From assembly GCA_937908115.1 (NCBI GenBank), contig CALEQZ010000013.1, positions 62,001 through 126,000 of the forward strand: a DNA stretch of 64,000 nt, written 5' to 3'. The DNA is from an uncultured Alcaligenaceae bacterium (GTDB lineage Bacteria > Pseudomonadota > Gammaproteobacteria > Burkholderiales > Burkholderiaceae_B). A model generated the notes under the pieces. The model was given only the letters and a program-made list of their open reading frames with translations, did not search any database and was not told the origin of the DNA. This document shows, in pieces, positions 54,187 to 63,221 of this stretch. Every line of letters begins with the position of its first letter. Position 1 is the stretch's first letter. Made by a program: the position numbers and the translations under genes.

Positions 54187-54805
54187 GGGCGCGCCAAGCG
54201 CCCAAGGGTGTTACGCAGGAAACGGCTATCGTCCGCGCGATCGCGCCGCGCCGCCATGGCGCGGCGCCGGCAGCAGGCTCAGGCTGCCGGACACGGCGGA
54301 CTAGATCGGTGTTCGTTCACGGCAGTACCGGCCCGGCCGGAAACTGCCAAAAAGGGGTGACGGATCGGCTTTGAGACGCCGAGGCGAACAAGTCGTACGG
54401 CTAAAGCGCAACAGCGCCGCGCGCGCGTGCACCAAGCAGCGTCGCTGTGCGCGACCGAATTGTTCTTCCGTTTGGGAGGTGTTCAGGGCTACCGGGACGT
54501 TTCCCAATTGGAAGAGGGCGTCGGCAGACATGGCGTCCTCTCCAACCAGTAAAAAAAGGCCTCACGGCGCGAAAAACGGGTAGCCTAACGCAAAGCGCCT
54601 TTTCTTGCAACGCATCGGCGGCCAAAATGCCCGCTTCCGATCGGAAAACCGCGCATCTTTGGCCAAACCGGCGCATTGCACCGGCCGCCACGCGCCGCGA
54701 TGTCCGACCCCGCCTGTTGCGGCATGGATCCAACTCTGCAAGGTGACCGCTTGCCGGCGGCCCGCGATAATCCACACCTACCGCCGCTCATTCGCAGGGA
54801 TATCC
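54187..54805. other. Long intergenic region between the polyamine genes and the CoA-transferase pseudogene
   Basis: About 680 bp (54126-54805) separate the divergent units. Besides the leader hairpin it holds a possible 76-codon frame (54301-54531, minus), the 12-bp palindrome TTCCGATCGGAA (54635-54646), and AT-richer patches near 54540-54610 that could carry promoters in both directions. No RNA gene or mobile element was recognised. Confidence 0.5.
54301..54531 (-). CDS. Possible small protein of unknown function
   Basis: A 76-codon frame starts at an ATG preceded by GGAGAGG at good spacing and by a T-rich stretch. The peptide (MSADALFQLGNVPVALNTSQ and on) becomes Arg- and Cys-rich toward its C-terminus (FGRAQRRCLVHARAALLRFS). 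No known domain was recognised. The start region is convincing; the second half looks less like coding sequence. Confidence 0.35.
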   Translation of the reverse strand: MSADALFQLGNVPVALNTSQTEEQFGRAQRRCLVHARAALLRFSRTTCSPRRLKADPSPLFGSFRPGRYCRERTPI

Positions 54806-56188
54806 ATGGAAACGACTGCACGCGATGCACTCGTCGCGCCCTGGTCGCTGGCCGGCCTGCCGCCTCAGGCGCTGGCCGAAGTGACGCTGACAGGCTGCGA
54901 CCCAGTGTTCCCCTCGTCATTTGCCGTGGCACGCGCCGCGCAGGTCAGCATCGCCGCGGCGGCGCTGGCCGCCTGCGAACTGGGCCATGCGCGCGGTGTG
55001 GCCCGCCAGGGCGTGGCGGTCGACGCCGCCCACGCCGCCGCCGAAAGTACCGGTTAGTTCTCGCTGGACGGCAAGGTGCCCGAACTGTGGGATCCGTTTG
55101 CCGGCCTGTACCCATGCGCCGACGGCCACGTGCGCATCCACACCAACTTCCGCCATCATCGCGACGGTGCGCTGCGCCTGTTGGGACTGGATCCGCAAAC
55201 GGCCGTGCGCGCCGACGTCGAACGGGCCATGCTGCGGTGGAAGGCGCTGGATGTCGAGCAGGCGGCCGCCGACCGCGGGCTGGTCGCCACGGCGCTTCGC
55301 AACTTTGCCGAGTGGGACGCCACCCCCCAGGGCCAGGCCGTCGCGGCGCAGCCGGTCATGGCCCTGACACGCATCGGCGACGCGCCCCCGCTCGCCCTGC
55401 CCACGCTGGCGGATTCGGCGCCGCCGCTGGCCGGCGTACGCGTGCTAGACCTGACGCGCATCCTGGCCGGCCCCGTAGGCGGGCGGACACTGGCCGCATT
55501 CGGCGCCGACGTCATGCTGGTCAATTCCCCCAACCTGCCCAACATCGACGCCATCGCCGACACCAGCCGCGGCAAGCGATCGGCCCACGTGGACTTGCTG
55601 ACCGAAGAAGGACGCCAAGCGTTGTGGCGCCTGGTCGACGGCGCGCATGTCTTCTTGCAGGGCTACCGGCCGGGCAGCCTGGCCGCGCGGGGATTTGCGC
55701 CTGAGGCGCTGGCCGCGCGGCGGCCAGGCATCGTCGCGATTTCGCTCAGCGCCTATGGGCCGCAAGGCCCCTGGGCAGACCGGCGCGGCTTCGACTCGTT
55801 GGTCCAGACGGCCATGGGATTCAATCACGCCGAAGGCGAGGCAGCCGGCGACGGCAAGCCTCGCGCGCTACCCATGCAGATACTGGACCAAGCCAGCGGA
55901 TTCCTGATCGCCTTTGGCGCGGCCGCCGCCCTGTGGCGGCAACGGCAGGAAGGCGGCAGCTGGCACGTGCAGGTCTCGCTTGCGCAGACTGGCCACTGGC
56001 TGCGTGGGCTGGGGCGCGTGCCCGGCGGCTTGCAGGCGGTCAAGCCGGACTTGGCGCCCTGGCTGGCGACGCAGGCCTCGGGCTTCGACCAGCTTTGCGC
56101 GGTGCGCCCGGCGGCACAGCTGGCGCGCACACCCGCCGGCTACGCGCGGCCGTCGGTGCCGCCCGGCACCGACCCGCCGCAGTGGTAG
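54806..56188 (+). pseudogene. Class III CoA-transferase interrupted by an in-frame amber codon
   Basis: The frame from the ATG at 54806 encodes a CaiB/BaiF-like protein of about 460 residues. It is interrupted at codon 84 by TAG (55055-55057), then continues in the same frame for 377 codons. The two parts join naturally (AHAAAESTG, stop, FSLDGKVPELWDPFAGLYPC). Downstream motifs are intact: GVRVLDLTRILAGPVGGRTL, ISLSAYGPQGPWADRRGFDS and the catalytic aspartate in LPMQILDQASGF. A single base change, for example at a Tyr codon, explains it. A suppressed or restarted product is possible but unlikely. Confidence 0.85.
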
Positions 56189-56207
56189 CGCGCCTGCCGC
56201 GCTGGCG

Positions 56208-56717
56208 TCAGGACCGCTGCGCGGCCGAGGAAGCGGCAGGCGCGGACGTCGTGGAATAGCTCAGCTGGACGATGACCGCGCCCAACAAGACCAACGCGAT
56301 GCCGGCAATGCGCAACAGGTTGGCAGGCTTGGGCGTCAGGCCCAGCAAGCCGAAGTGGTCGATCGCCAGCGAGGCCAGCATCTGGCCGCAGATGACGCTG
56401 ACCATGAAGCCGGCGGCGCCCAGCTTGGGCGTCAAAACCAAGGCGGCAGTCACATAGAATGCGCCCGCCACCCCGCCCAGCCACCACCAGGACGGGCCTT
56501 GCAACGCCGCGCCCAACGCCGGCGCAGGCGCACGAAACACCGCCAGCAGCGGCAGCACCACCAGCACGCTGATCAGCAGCGAAGCCAGCGTGGCCCAAAG
56601 GGGATGCCCGAGCGCGCGGCCAAGCGCCGCATTGGTTGCCGCCTGGAACGGCGTGCCGGCACCGGAAGCTGCGGCGACCGCGGCGGGAAGCAAGGCAGAT
56701 AGAAACGACCAATACAT
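56208..56717 (-). CDS. DUF606/YdcZ-type DMT-superfamily membrane protein
   Basis: This 169-residue protein has about five membrane helices: PAAVAAASGAGTPFQAATNA, LWATLASLLISVLVVLPLLA, WWWLGGVAGAFYVTAALVLT, FMVSVICGQMLASLAIDHFG and RIAGIALVLLGAVIVQLSY. It matches the half-size DMT transporter family DUF606. It ends in a Ser/Ala-rich tail. The start at 56717 lacks a clear ribosome-binding site; the frame extends upstream. Its substrate is unknown. Confidence 0.8.
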   Translation of the reverse strand: MYWSFLSALLPAAVAAASGAGTPFQAATNAALGRALGHPLWATLASLLISVLVVLPLLAVFRAPAPALGAALQGPSWWWLGGVAGAFYVTAALVLTPKLGAAGFMVSVICGQMLASLAIDHFGLLGLTPKPANLLRIAGIALVLLGAVIVQLSYSTTSAPAASSAAQRS

Positions 56718-56859
56718 GAGAATGACGCCCCGATTCAGCAGAAACGGGCGTATGTTGCGCGATTCGGGCCACGCGGGCAAATCAATAGGCCGTGCGCATG
56801 CAGCGCTGCCAGGGCCGGGGCCGCGGCCAGGCTGGCAAAGCGCCAGGAGGAAGGGAAAG

Positions 56860-56933
56860 TGGAGCGGGCGATGGGAATCGAACCCACGCTTGAGGCTTGG
56901 GAAGCCGCCGTTCTACCATTGAACTACGCCCGC
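56860..56933 (-). tRNA. tRNA-Gly (anticodon CCC)
   Basis: The minus strand reads GCGGGCGTAGTTCAATGGTA at the 5' end, then an anticodon arm with loop TTCCCAA (anticodon CCC), then GTGGGTTCGATTCCCA for the T arm, and CGCCCGCTCCA at the 3' end. The acceptor stem GCGGGCG/CGCCCGC pairs fully and CCA is encoded. The length is 74 nt with CCA, as in other Gly tRNAs. One C-T mismatch is seen in the anticodon stem. It reads GGG codons. Confidence 0.95.
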
Positions 56934-57026
56934 ATCGGCAGATGGCTGGTGCAATTATAGCTTCCCTGCAGGCAAGGAGGACGGCCCGGCGCCGGCCGCC
57001 CCCAAGCCTGGGCAATGCGCCTGGCT

Positions 57027-57788
57027 TCAGCCTCCCTCGGCGGGCAGCGAAAGGAAGCTTCGCAGCTCCGGCGTGCGAGGCGCCCCGAAGATCTCGTCCG
57101 GGGGCCCCATCTCGTGGACGCGGCCGTTGTGCATGAAGATCACCCGGTCGCTGACCTTGCGCGCGAACGCCATTTCGTGGGTGACGATGATCAGCGTGGC
57201 GCCGTCGCGAGCCAGCTGCTCGATGACTTGCAGCACCTCGCCGACCAGCTCCGGGTCCAGCGCCGAGGTCATTTCGTCGCAAAGCAGCACTTCTGGATCC
57301 ATCGCAAGCGCCCGGGCGATTGCCACCCGTTGCTGCTGACCGCCAGACAGCTGATGCGGGGCGGCGTCGAACTTGTCGCCAAGGCCCACGCGGTCGAGCA
57401 GCCGTTGCGCTAGTCCCCGGCATTCTTCGCGTGAGCGGCGATGGACCAGCCGCGGGGCAAGCATGACGTTTTCCCCGGCCGACATCGACGGAAACAGGTT
57501 GAACTGCTGGAAGATCATGCCGACTTTCTTACGCAGCTCGCGCAGGGAATCCGGGTCAGCCGTCTGCACGCTTTGGCCGCCGACCGTGATCTGCCCCTGA
57601 TTAAAGGACTCCAGGCCGTTGATGCAGCGCAGGAGCGTACTCTTTCCCGAACCGCTCTTGCCGATGATGCAAATGACTTCGCTGCGCGCGACCTGCAGGT
57701 TCACGCCTTTCAGGACCTCGACGGAGCCAAACCGCTTGTGCAGGCCGCGTATGTCGACCAGGGGCACGGACTCTTCAGATGTGTGCAT
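57027..57788 (-). CDS. Polar amino-acid ABC transporter ATP-binding protein (GlnQ type)
   Basis: This 253-residue ATPase has Walker A (GKSGSGKST), the Q loop (MIFQQFNLFPSM), the signature LSGGQQQRVAIARALAMDPE, Walker B (VLLCDEMTSALDPE) and the switch histidine (IIVTHEMAFARKVSD). GENVMLAPRLV follows the family pattern. It is the last gene of the minus-strand run that begins with the ureohydrolase gene and lies 9 bp after a permease gene. Confidence 0.95.
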   Translation of the reverse strand: MHTSEESVPLVDIRGLHKRFGSVEVLKGVNLQVARSEVICIIGKSGSGKSTLLRCINGLESFNQGQITVGGQSVQTADPDSLRELRKKVGMIFQQFNLFPSMSAGENVMLAPRLVHRRSREECRGLAQRLLDRVGLGDKFDAAPHQLSGGQQQRVAIARALAMDPEVLLCDEMTSALDPELVGEVLQVIEQLARDGATLIIVTHEMAFARKVSDRVIFMHNGRVHEMGPPDEIFGAPRTPELRSFLSLPAEGG

Positions 57789-57797
57789 GCTACGTCC

Positions 57798-58448
57798 TCA
57801 ATGCTGCAGGCGCATCCGTTTCTCCAGCCACGAGCCGAGCATCGAGCAGGGAAAACATAGCGCGAAGTAGAACAAGGCCACCAGGCCGTAAACGACAAAG
57901 GGCTGGAAGGTCACATTGGCGATCATCTGCCCCGTGCGCGTCAGCTCGACGAAGCCGACCACCGAGGCCAGGGACGTGTTCTTGATGATCTGGACAACCA
58001 GCCCGACGGTGGGCGGTACCGACAGGCGCAGGGCCTGCGGAAAAATGACGTACCGCAGCTGCTGCGTGAACGTCAGCGCCAGGCAGGCCGAAGCTTCCCA
58101 TTGCCCCTTCGGAATCGACTCCACGCAGCCGCGCCAGGTTTCGGTCAGGTAGGCGCTTGCGTAGAACGTGAAGCACAGCACCGCCGCGGCCATGGGCGAG
58201 GTCTCCACGCCGGCCAGCGCCAGCCCGAAATACACCAGGAACAGCTGCATCAGTAGCGGCGTGCCCTGGAAAACCTGCACATAGGCGGCAACCGGCCGCT
58301 CGAAGATGCGCGGACGGGCCAGCCGCAGCACGAGCAACAGCAGGCCGACCAGTCCGCCGCCCAGGAAGGCGATGAAAGACAGCGCCAGCGTCCATGGCAG
58401 CGACAGCAGCAGGTTGCGCACGACATCCCATGTGGTGAACGAGATCAT
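57798..58448 (-). CDS. Polar amino-acid ABC transporter permease (second subunit)
   Basis: This 216-residue HisM/GlnP-type permease has about five helices and the family segments YVQVFQGTPLLMQLFLVYFG, CVESIPKGQWEASACLALTF and RYVIFPQALRLSVPPTVGLV. It overlaps the other permease gene by ATGA. The two form the heterodimeric channel with the ATPase encoded next. Confidence 0.94.
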   Translation of the reverse strand: MISFTTWDVVRNLLLSLPWTLALSFIAFLGGGLVGLLLLVLRLARPRIFERPVAAYVQVFQGTPLLMQLFLVYFGLALAGVETSPMAAAVLCFTFYASAYLTETWRGCVESIPKGQWEASACLALTFTQQLRYVIFPQALRLSVPPTVGLVVQIIKNTSLASVVGFVELTRTGQMIANVTFQPFVVYGLVALFYFALCFPCSMLGSWLEKRMRLQH

Positions 58449-59119
58449 CGGGCACCTCCGATCGGCGCGCAGCCAAACACGAACCGCGGCCCCAGCCACT
58501 GCAGCAGGCGGCGGAATGCAATCGTCAACGACAGGTACAACAACGTCACGACGATGTAGGACTCGAACTGCCGGAAGGTCTGCGCCGCGATCCGGTTGGT
58601 CACGTAGGACAGCTCGGCGGTCGAAACCAGGCTGCACACCGCGGTGGCAAGCATGATGATGACCAGCTGGCTGGTCAGCGCTGGCCATACCCGGGACAGT
58701 GCCGGCGGCAGCACCACGCGCGTGAAAGTGTGCCAGCGGCCCAGCCCCAGGCACTGGGCGGCCTCCAGCTGGCCACGTGGCGTGGCCTCGATGCCCGCCC
58801 GCACGATCTCGCAGGCATAGGCGCCCAGGTTGATCGTCAGTGCCACGATAGCCGCCGGCAGGCTCGCCATGCGCAACCCGATGGCAGGCAGGCCAAAATA
58901 AATGAAGAAAATCTGGACGATGAACGGCGTGTTGCGGAAGAACTCCACATAGGATGCGACGGCCAGGCGTACGACGCGCGAGCCGTAGACCCGGCACCAG
59001 GCGCACGCGATGCCGAGCAGCGTGCCCAGCGTGCACGACAGCAGGGTCAGCACGGCGGTCATCGCCAGCCCGCCCAGGAAATCCGGCCATGCGGCCAGCA
59101 CACTCGAAAAATCAAGCAT
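58445..59119 (-). CDS. Polar amino-acid ABC transporter permease (first subunit)
   Basis: This 224-residue permease is of the same family, with YVEFFRNTPFIVQIFFIYFG, INLGAYACEIVRAGIEATPR and RVVLPPALSRVWPALTSQLV. Its start overlaps the end of the MmgE/PrpD gene by 8 bp, and its stop overlaps the next permease start by 4 bp. Translational coupling along the operon is likely. Confidence 0.94.
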   Translation of the reverse strand: MLDFSSVLAAWPDFLGGLAMTAVLTLLSCTLGTLLGIACAWCRVYGSRVVRLAVASYVEFFRNTPFIVQIFFIYFGLPAIGLRMASLPAAIVALTINLGAYACEIVRAGIEATPRGQLEAAQCLGLGRWHTFTRVVLPPALSRVWPALTSQLVIIMLATAVCSLVSTAELSYVTNRIAAQTFRQFESYIVVTLLYLSLTIAFRRLLQWLGPRFVFGCAPIGGAR

Positions 59120-60554
59120 CGGATGCCCCCCACGCAGATCGCTCGCCTGCTGCATCGGCCGGCGACGGTGCGGCCAGGATTTCGAATAGCGAACGCACCC
59201 GGGCCGGGCCGTCCACGGCCTGCAGCCAGGACAGCAGGCGCAACGCGCGCTGCTCGCCGGCCACCGGCGTTGCACAGTCCATAAACTTGCGCGCCAGCTG
59301 CGCGGCCGACAATGGGTGAGCGGCGCTGCCCAGGGCCTTGTCGCGGCGGCCTTCCAGCGTAGTGCCGTCACGCATTCGCACTTGCACGACCGCCCCCTCG
59401 GGCGCCTGCTCCTGTCGCGCGGGATCATCCCAGGAAGGCCCGGTTTGCATGCGAACCCGGCGCATCAGGTCGCGCAGGTCTGCACGGGTGACCTGTTCGG
59501 GGGCCAGCGCAGGCAGCCCCCAGTCCGGGTCGAGCAGGGTCATGCCGATGGCGAACTGCATGCTGAAGCGCGCCTCGGACGGCGTCCGCGGCATCTCGTG
59601 GCGCAGGTTGGCAACCACGATGGGCGGTACATCGCACACCACCGATTCGACGTCCTGCGCGCGCACCCCGTGCTGAGCGATGAGCTCGCGCAGCACGTCG
59701 ACTGCGGCATGCGACGACAGGCAAACCGGGATGCGCTTAATGTCCAGTCCAGGAGCCAGCATGTACCACCTGTCCCCCAGCGAGGACATGGCCTGGACAT
59801 CCAGCACGCCCTGGTTGTAGAGGGCGGCGAAACCGTAAGCATGGCTAAGCGGATCGGCCGGACCGCTGGCACCGGCTCGCGCCAGCATGGCCGCCTGCAC
59901 GCCCGATTGCGCGGCCTTGCCGGCCATGAGCGGCTTTGCGTCCGACCCGAAGCAGGATTTGGTGCCGCTTGCCATGCCCACGGCCAGCGCCAGCGCGTGT
60001 GCCATGCGTGGTGCGTCCAGCCCCAGCAGCTTGCCGCAGGCCACGGCCGCCCCGATGGGCCCGAGCACGCCGGTCGTCCACCAGCCCTTGTCGTAGAGGA
60101 GTCCGCGGGTGGCCGCGCCCACCGCGTACTCGCACTCGGCGCCGGCGACCAGCGCGGTCAGCATGTCCGTGCCGCGCGCGTCCGCTGCTTCAGCGCAAGC
60201 CAGCAGCGCAGGCACGATGACTGCCGAGCCATGGACAAAGCCTGCGTAGCAGTTATCGTCGAAATCCAGGGCGTGCGCTGCCACAGCATTGGCAAAGGCC
60301 GCCTGCTGCATCGAACCGCGCATCCCTGGCGCCACTTCGTGCGCTAGACCGCCCCCCAGGGCGCCTGCCACCGCCGGCAGCACGGTACTCGGCCCGGCTG
60401 CCTGCGCTTCGCACAAGGCCAGCGCCGTCCTGGCCGGATGTGTGGCGCTTCCGGCAAGCGCCACCCCGAACGTGTCGATGACGCAAGCCGCGGCCACCTG
60501 GCGCACGGCATCCGGCACACGTTCCCATGACAATCCGCCCGCCCATTGCGCCAT
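59112..60554 (-). CDS. MmgE/PrpD-family protein
   Basis: This 480-residue protein belongs to the MmgE/PrpD family (2-methylcitrate dehydratase, cis-aconitate decarboxylase and uncharacterised relatives). Segments are VIDTFGVALAGSATHPA, AHALDFDDNCYAGFVHGSAV, LALAVGMASGTKSCFGSDAK, KPLMAGKAAQSGVQAAMLAR and MRDGTTLEGRRDKALGSAAH. An in-frame stop 24 bases upstream fixes the start at or after 60554. It lies inside an amino-acid transporter operon rather than with prp genes, so its substrate is probably not methylcitrate. Confidence 0.9.
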   Translation of the reverse strand: MAQWAGGLSWERVPDAVRQVAAACVIDTFGVALAGSATHPARTALALCEAQAAGPSTVLPAVAGALGGGLAHEVAPGMRGSMQQAAFANAVAAHALDFDDNCYAGFVHGSAVIVPALLACAEAADARGTDMLTALVAGAECEYAVGAATRGLLYDKGWWTTGVLGPIGAAVACGKLLGLDAPRMAHALALAVGMASGTKSCFGSDAKPLMAGKAAQSGVQAAMLARAGASGPADPLSHAYGFAALYNQGVLDVQAMSSLGDRWYMLAPGLDIKRIPVCLSSHAAVDVLRELIAQHGVRAQDVESVVCDVPPIVVANLRHEMPRTPSEARFSMQFAIGMTLLDPDWGLPALAPEQVTRADLRDLMRRVRMQTGPSWDDPARQEQAPEGAVVQVRMRDGTTLEGRRDKALGSAAHPLSAAQLARKFMDCATPVAGEQRALRLLSWLQAVDGPARVRSLFEILAAPSPADAAGERSAWGASDA

Positions 60555-60675
60555 GCGCAGGCAGACCGACGACGTTCACGCAATCCCCTTGCCGGCAGGC
60601 GAGCAGGTCGCCCACCGCATGTGTTTTTCATGGGCGGACGTGCGCCACGCGCGCGTCCGCCACGGCACCGCCTTC

Positions 60676-61461
60676 TTATTCGGGCAGGTCGCCAGCAGGC
60701 GCGCCCATCCAACGCTTGGACATTTCGTCCAAGGTGCCGTCGCCCTTGGCTTCGCGGATGATTTCGTTGATCCGGGCCAACAGCTTGGGTTGGTCCTTGC
60801 GCACGCCGATGTAGCACGGCGAGTTGGCCAGCACTACCTTCAGTTCCATATCCAAATTGGGATTGCGCTGCTTGAGCGCAGCCGCCACCGGCGTACCGCT
60901 GGCGAACATTTCGGCCTGGCCCGACAGGAAGGCGGCGATCGTGCTGTTGTTGTCCTCGTAGCGCTGTATGATCGCCTTGGGCGCGAGTTCCTGCAGCTCC
61001 TGGTCCTGCATGGAGCCGCGCGTCACCGAAATCACCTTGCCAGCTAGGTCGTCATAGGTCTTGGCCGGATTCTTTTTGGAACCGAAGATCGCGTCGAAGA
61101 ACGGCGCGTAGGCAATGCTGAAATCAATCACCTTCTCGCGCTCGGCTGTCTTGCCCAGGGACGAGATCGTCAGGTCGGTCTTGCCAGTTTGCAGGTAGGG
61201 CACGCGGTTGGGCGCCGTCACGGGCACGAGCTCGAGCTTGACGCCCAGCTTCCTGGCCACGAGCCCGGCCATGTCCACGTCCAGGCCTTGCGGCTTCATG
61301 TCGGCCCCGACAAAGCCGAAGGGAGGATAGTCGGTGGGAACTGCCACCTTGATGACGCCGCGCTTTTCGATCTCGTCAAGCAAGTCGGCTGCCAGGGCAT
61401 TGCATACCACCACGCAGGAAATTGCTGCCAAAGCCCCTTGGATCCATTTTTGGAATTTCAT
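60676..61461 (-). CDS. Polar amino-acid ABC transporter substrate-binding protein
   Basis: This 261-residue family 3 solute-binding protein has a signal peptide ending near VCNALAADLL and motifs IEKRGVIKVAVPTDYPPFGF, PQGLDVDMAGLVARKLGVKL and GKTDLTISSLGKTAEREKVI. The start at 61461 is fixed by a GGAGGT site. Its presence beside an arginase-family enzyme suggests a cationic or guanidino compound as ligand, but this is inference. Confidence 0.93.
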   Translation of the reverse strand: MKFQKWIQGALAAISCVVVCNALAADLLDEIEKRGVIKVAVPTDYPPFGFVGADMKPQGLDVDMAGLVARKLGVKLELVPVTAPNRVPYLQTGKTDLTISSLGKTAEREKVIDFSIAYAPFFDAIFGSKKNPAKTYDDLAGKVISVTRGSMQDQELQELAPKAIIQRYEDNNSTIAAFLSGQAEMFASGTPVAAALKQRNPNLDMELKVVLANSPCYIGVRKDQPKLLARINEIIREAKGDGTLDEMSKRWMGAPAGDLPE

Positions 61462-61599
61462 GTTGACCTCCATGGTCATTACTGCCGGTCAAAGTCCATG
61501 CCGCATGCCGGCCCAGGCCGGCATCACGGCGTCGCTTGCGACTCCTCGGCTTCCCCTTGAGGAACTGTATCGAGGGCAGTTTCGCCCTTCTTTTGTGTA

Positions 61600-62013
61600 T
61601 CAGTCGGGAATGACGGCGATCGCGTCGATCTCGACCAGGTATTCCGGCCGTGCAAACGCCGTGACCACTATGCCGGTGGAGACGGGGTACACCCCTTTCA
61701 GCCACTTGCCGACGACGTTGTAGACCGCTTCGCGGTAGCGCGGATCGGAGATATAGATCGTCAGTTTGCAAATATGGTCCAGCTGGCTGCCGGATTCCTT
61801 CAGAAGCATATCGATATTTTTCATCGCCTGCTCGGCCTGGCCGGTCACGTCGCCGATGCAGACGACTTCGGACGTGTCCAGGTCCTGGCCGATCTGGCCG
61901 CGTAGGAAGACCATCGTGCCGCGCGCGACCACTGCCTGGCAAAGGTCGTTGCTGATCTTTTGCTCGGGGTAGGTGTCGCGGGTGTTGAACTTTCGTATCC
62001 GCGTATGTGCCAT
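61600..62013 (-). CDS. RidA-family (YjgF/YER057c/UK114) protein
   Basis: This 137-residue member of the Rid family has conserved patches VFLRGQIGQDLDTSE, QAEQAMKNIDMLLKESGSQL, LTIYISDPRYREAVYNVVGK and FARPEYLVEIDAIAVIPD, including the conserved arginine near the C-terminus. RidA hydrolyses reactive enamine/imine intermediates from amino-acid metabolism; other subgroups have unknown roles. A GGAG site precedes the ATG. It lies between the ureohydrolase and substrate-binding genes, suggesting a metabolic role in this operon. Confidence 0.92.
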   Translation of the reverse strand: MAHTRIRKFNTRDTYPEQKISNDLCQAVVARGTMVFLRGQIGQDLDTSEVVCIGDVTGQAEQAMKNIDMLLKESGSQLDHICKLTIYISDPRYREAVYNVVGKWLKGVYPVSTGIVVTAFARPEYLVEIDAIAVIPD

Positions 62014-62077
62014 GTGTGCTTGCTCCGGATGTGGGTGGGTGGGTTAAGGAAGGAGTCCGTATCGGCCCGTCGGGGCC

Positions 62078-63046
62078 TTACTTCTTGTCGAAATAACCGG
62101 CGCGGATGGCGCTGCCGATCAGGTTCACGATCAGGCGGCCAGCGGTCACGCAGGTCAGCCGCGTGGGCGTGTCCTTCGAAGGCTGGATTTCGACGATGTC
62201 CATGCCGACGACGCGTCCCTTGCGTACCAGGCCGTGGATCAGCTTGCGTGCCTGCACGAAGGTGACGCCGCCCGGTGCCGGTCCGTCCACGGCGGGCATG
62301 ATGGTTGGATCCAGGCCGTCCGCGTCGATGGACAGGTAGTAGTTGCCCCCGTCGGGAATGCGGTCCAGCACGGCGTCCATGCCGATTTCATGCAGCTCAT
62401 AGGCCGTCACCAGCTCGGCGCCATATGCCTTGGCCGCCTCGTATTCGGCCGGACGGGCGCTGCCCTGGGCGCGCAGGCCGATCTGAATGATCTTGCCCAC
62501 GTAGGTCAGCTCTGAGGCGCGGCGGATAGGGCTGGACAGGCCGTCGCGCACGCCGTTGACCTCGTCGCGCCAATCCAGGTGGGCGTCCACGTGCACCAAT
62601 GTGATTTCCTTGCCCAGCTCTTCGAAGCCCCGGAGCACCGGATTGGTGATGCCGTGGTCGCCACCCAGCACGATAGGCAGCCCCCCGCCGCGCAGGATGT
62701 GGCGGATGGCCAGCTCGCAGCGACGGTAGTGGTCGCCGGGGACATGGATGTCGGGCAGGACGTCGCCACAATCCACGAAGCGGATATCGGTGCGCCCCTG
62801 CAGCAGGGGGCCGTCGATATCGAAATCGTAGTGCTCCGGCGCGCGCACCATGCGGTCGGTGACTTCGCGGATCGCTTGCGGCGCGCGCGTCTGGTCGTTG
62901 GTGAAGGATTGCGGCCCGTAAGGCGCACCGAAGGGCATGCCCAGGACGGCAATGTCGGCGCGCAGCCCCTCCAGTTCGGTGACGAGCTCGGAATACAGCA
63001 GGGTCTTATGTCCCGTTTTCGGGGCGACGGTCAGCGAAGTAGCCAT
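62078..63046 (-). CDS. Arginase/agmatinase-family ureohydrolase
   Basis: This 322-residue binuclear-manganese hydrolase has metal ligands in LGGDHGITNPVLRGFEELGK (His), VHVDAHLDWRDEVNG (DAHxD) and LSIDADGLDPTIMPAVDGPA (DxD). The last motif resembles agmatinase, guanidinobutyrase and guanidinopropionase types more than arginase. It should release urea from a guanidino compound. It is the first gene of the operon and divergent from a LysR gene. Agmatinase would feed putrescine to the carboxyspermidine genes; guanidino-acid use is the alternative. Confidence 0.92.
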   Translation of the reverse strand: MATSLTVAPKTGHKTLLYSELVTELEGLRADIAVLGMPFGAPYGPQSFTNDQTRAPQAIREVTDRMVRAPEHYDFDIDGPLLQGRTDIRFVDCGDVLPDIHVPGDHYRRCELAIRHILRGGGLPIVLGGDHGITNPVLRGFEELGKEITLVHVDAHLDWRDEVNGVRDGLSSPIRRASELTYVGKIIQIGLRAQGSARPAEYEAAKAYGAELVTAYELHEIGMDAVLDRIPDGGNYYLSIDADGLDPTIMPAVDGPAPGGVTFVQARKLIHGLVRKGRVVGMDIVEIQPSKDTPTRLTCVTAGRLIVNLIGSAIRAGYFDKK

Positions 63047-63142
63047 GATCGATGAAAGCCGCCGTGTGCGGCGCTGCGGTTTGAACGTGGCTACTTTAAG
63101 AATCCAGGATGTCTTCGAAAAATGATATTTTTGTCATCCGTG

Positions 63143-63166
63143 TTCCGATAAATGAAACTTTCGGAA
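63143..63166. promoter_or_regulatory. Inverted repeat in the ureohydrolase/LysR divergent region
   Basis: TTCCGA (63143-63148) and TCGGAA (63161-63166) form an inverted repeat with a 12-nt spacer. A second small repeat, ATGA/TCAT (63122-63137), lies in the neighbouring AT-rich patch. This is where a divergently encoded LysR protein would act. Confidence 0.35.
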
Positions 63167-63221
63167 GATTTCCCGGCGCCAGAGCAAGAAAGCGCCTGCG
63201 CCGCCTCCTTCCGGGCCCGCC

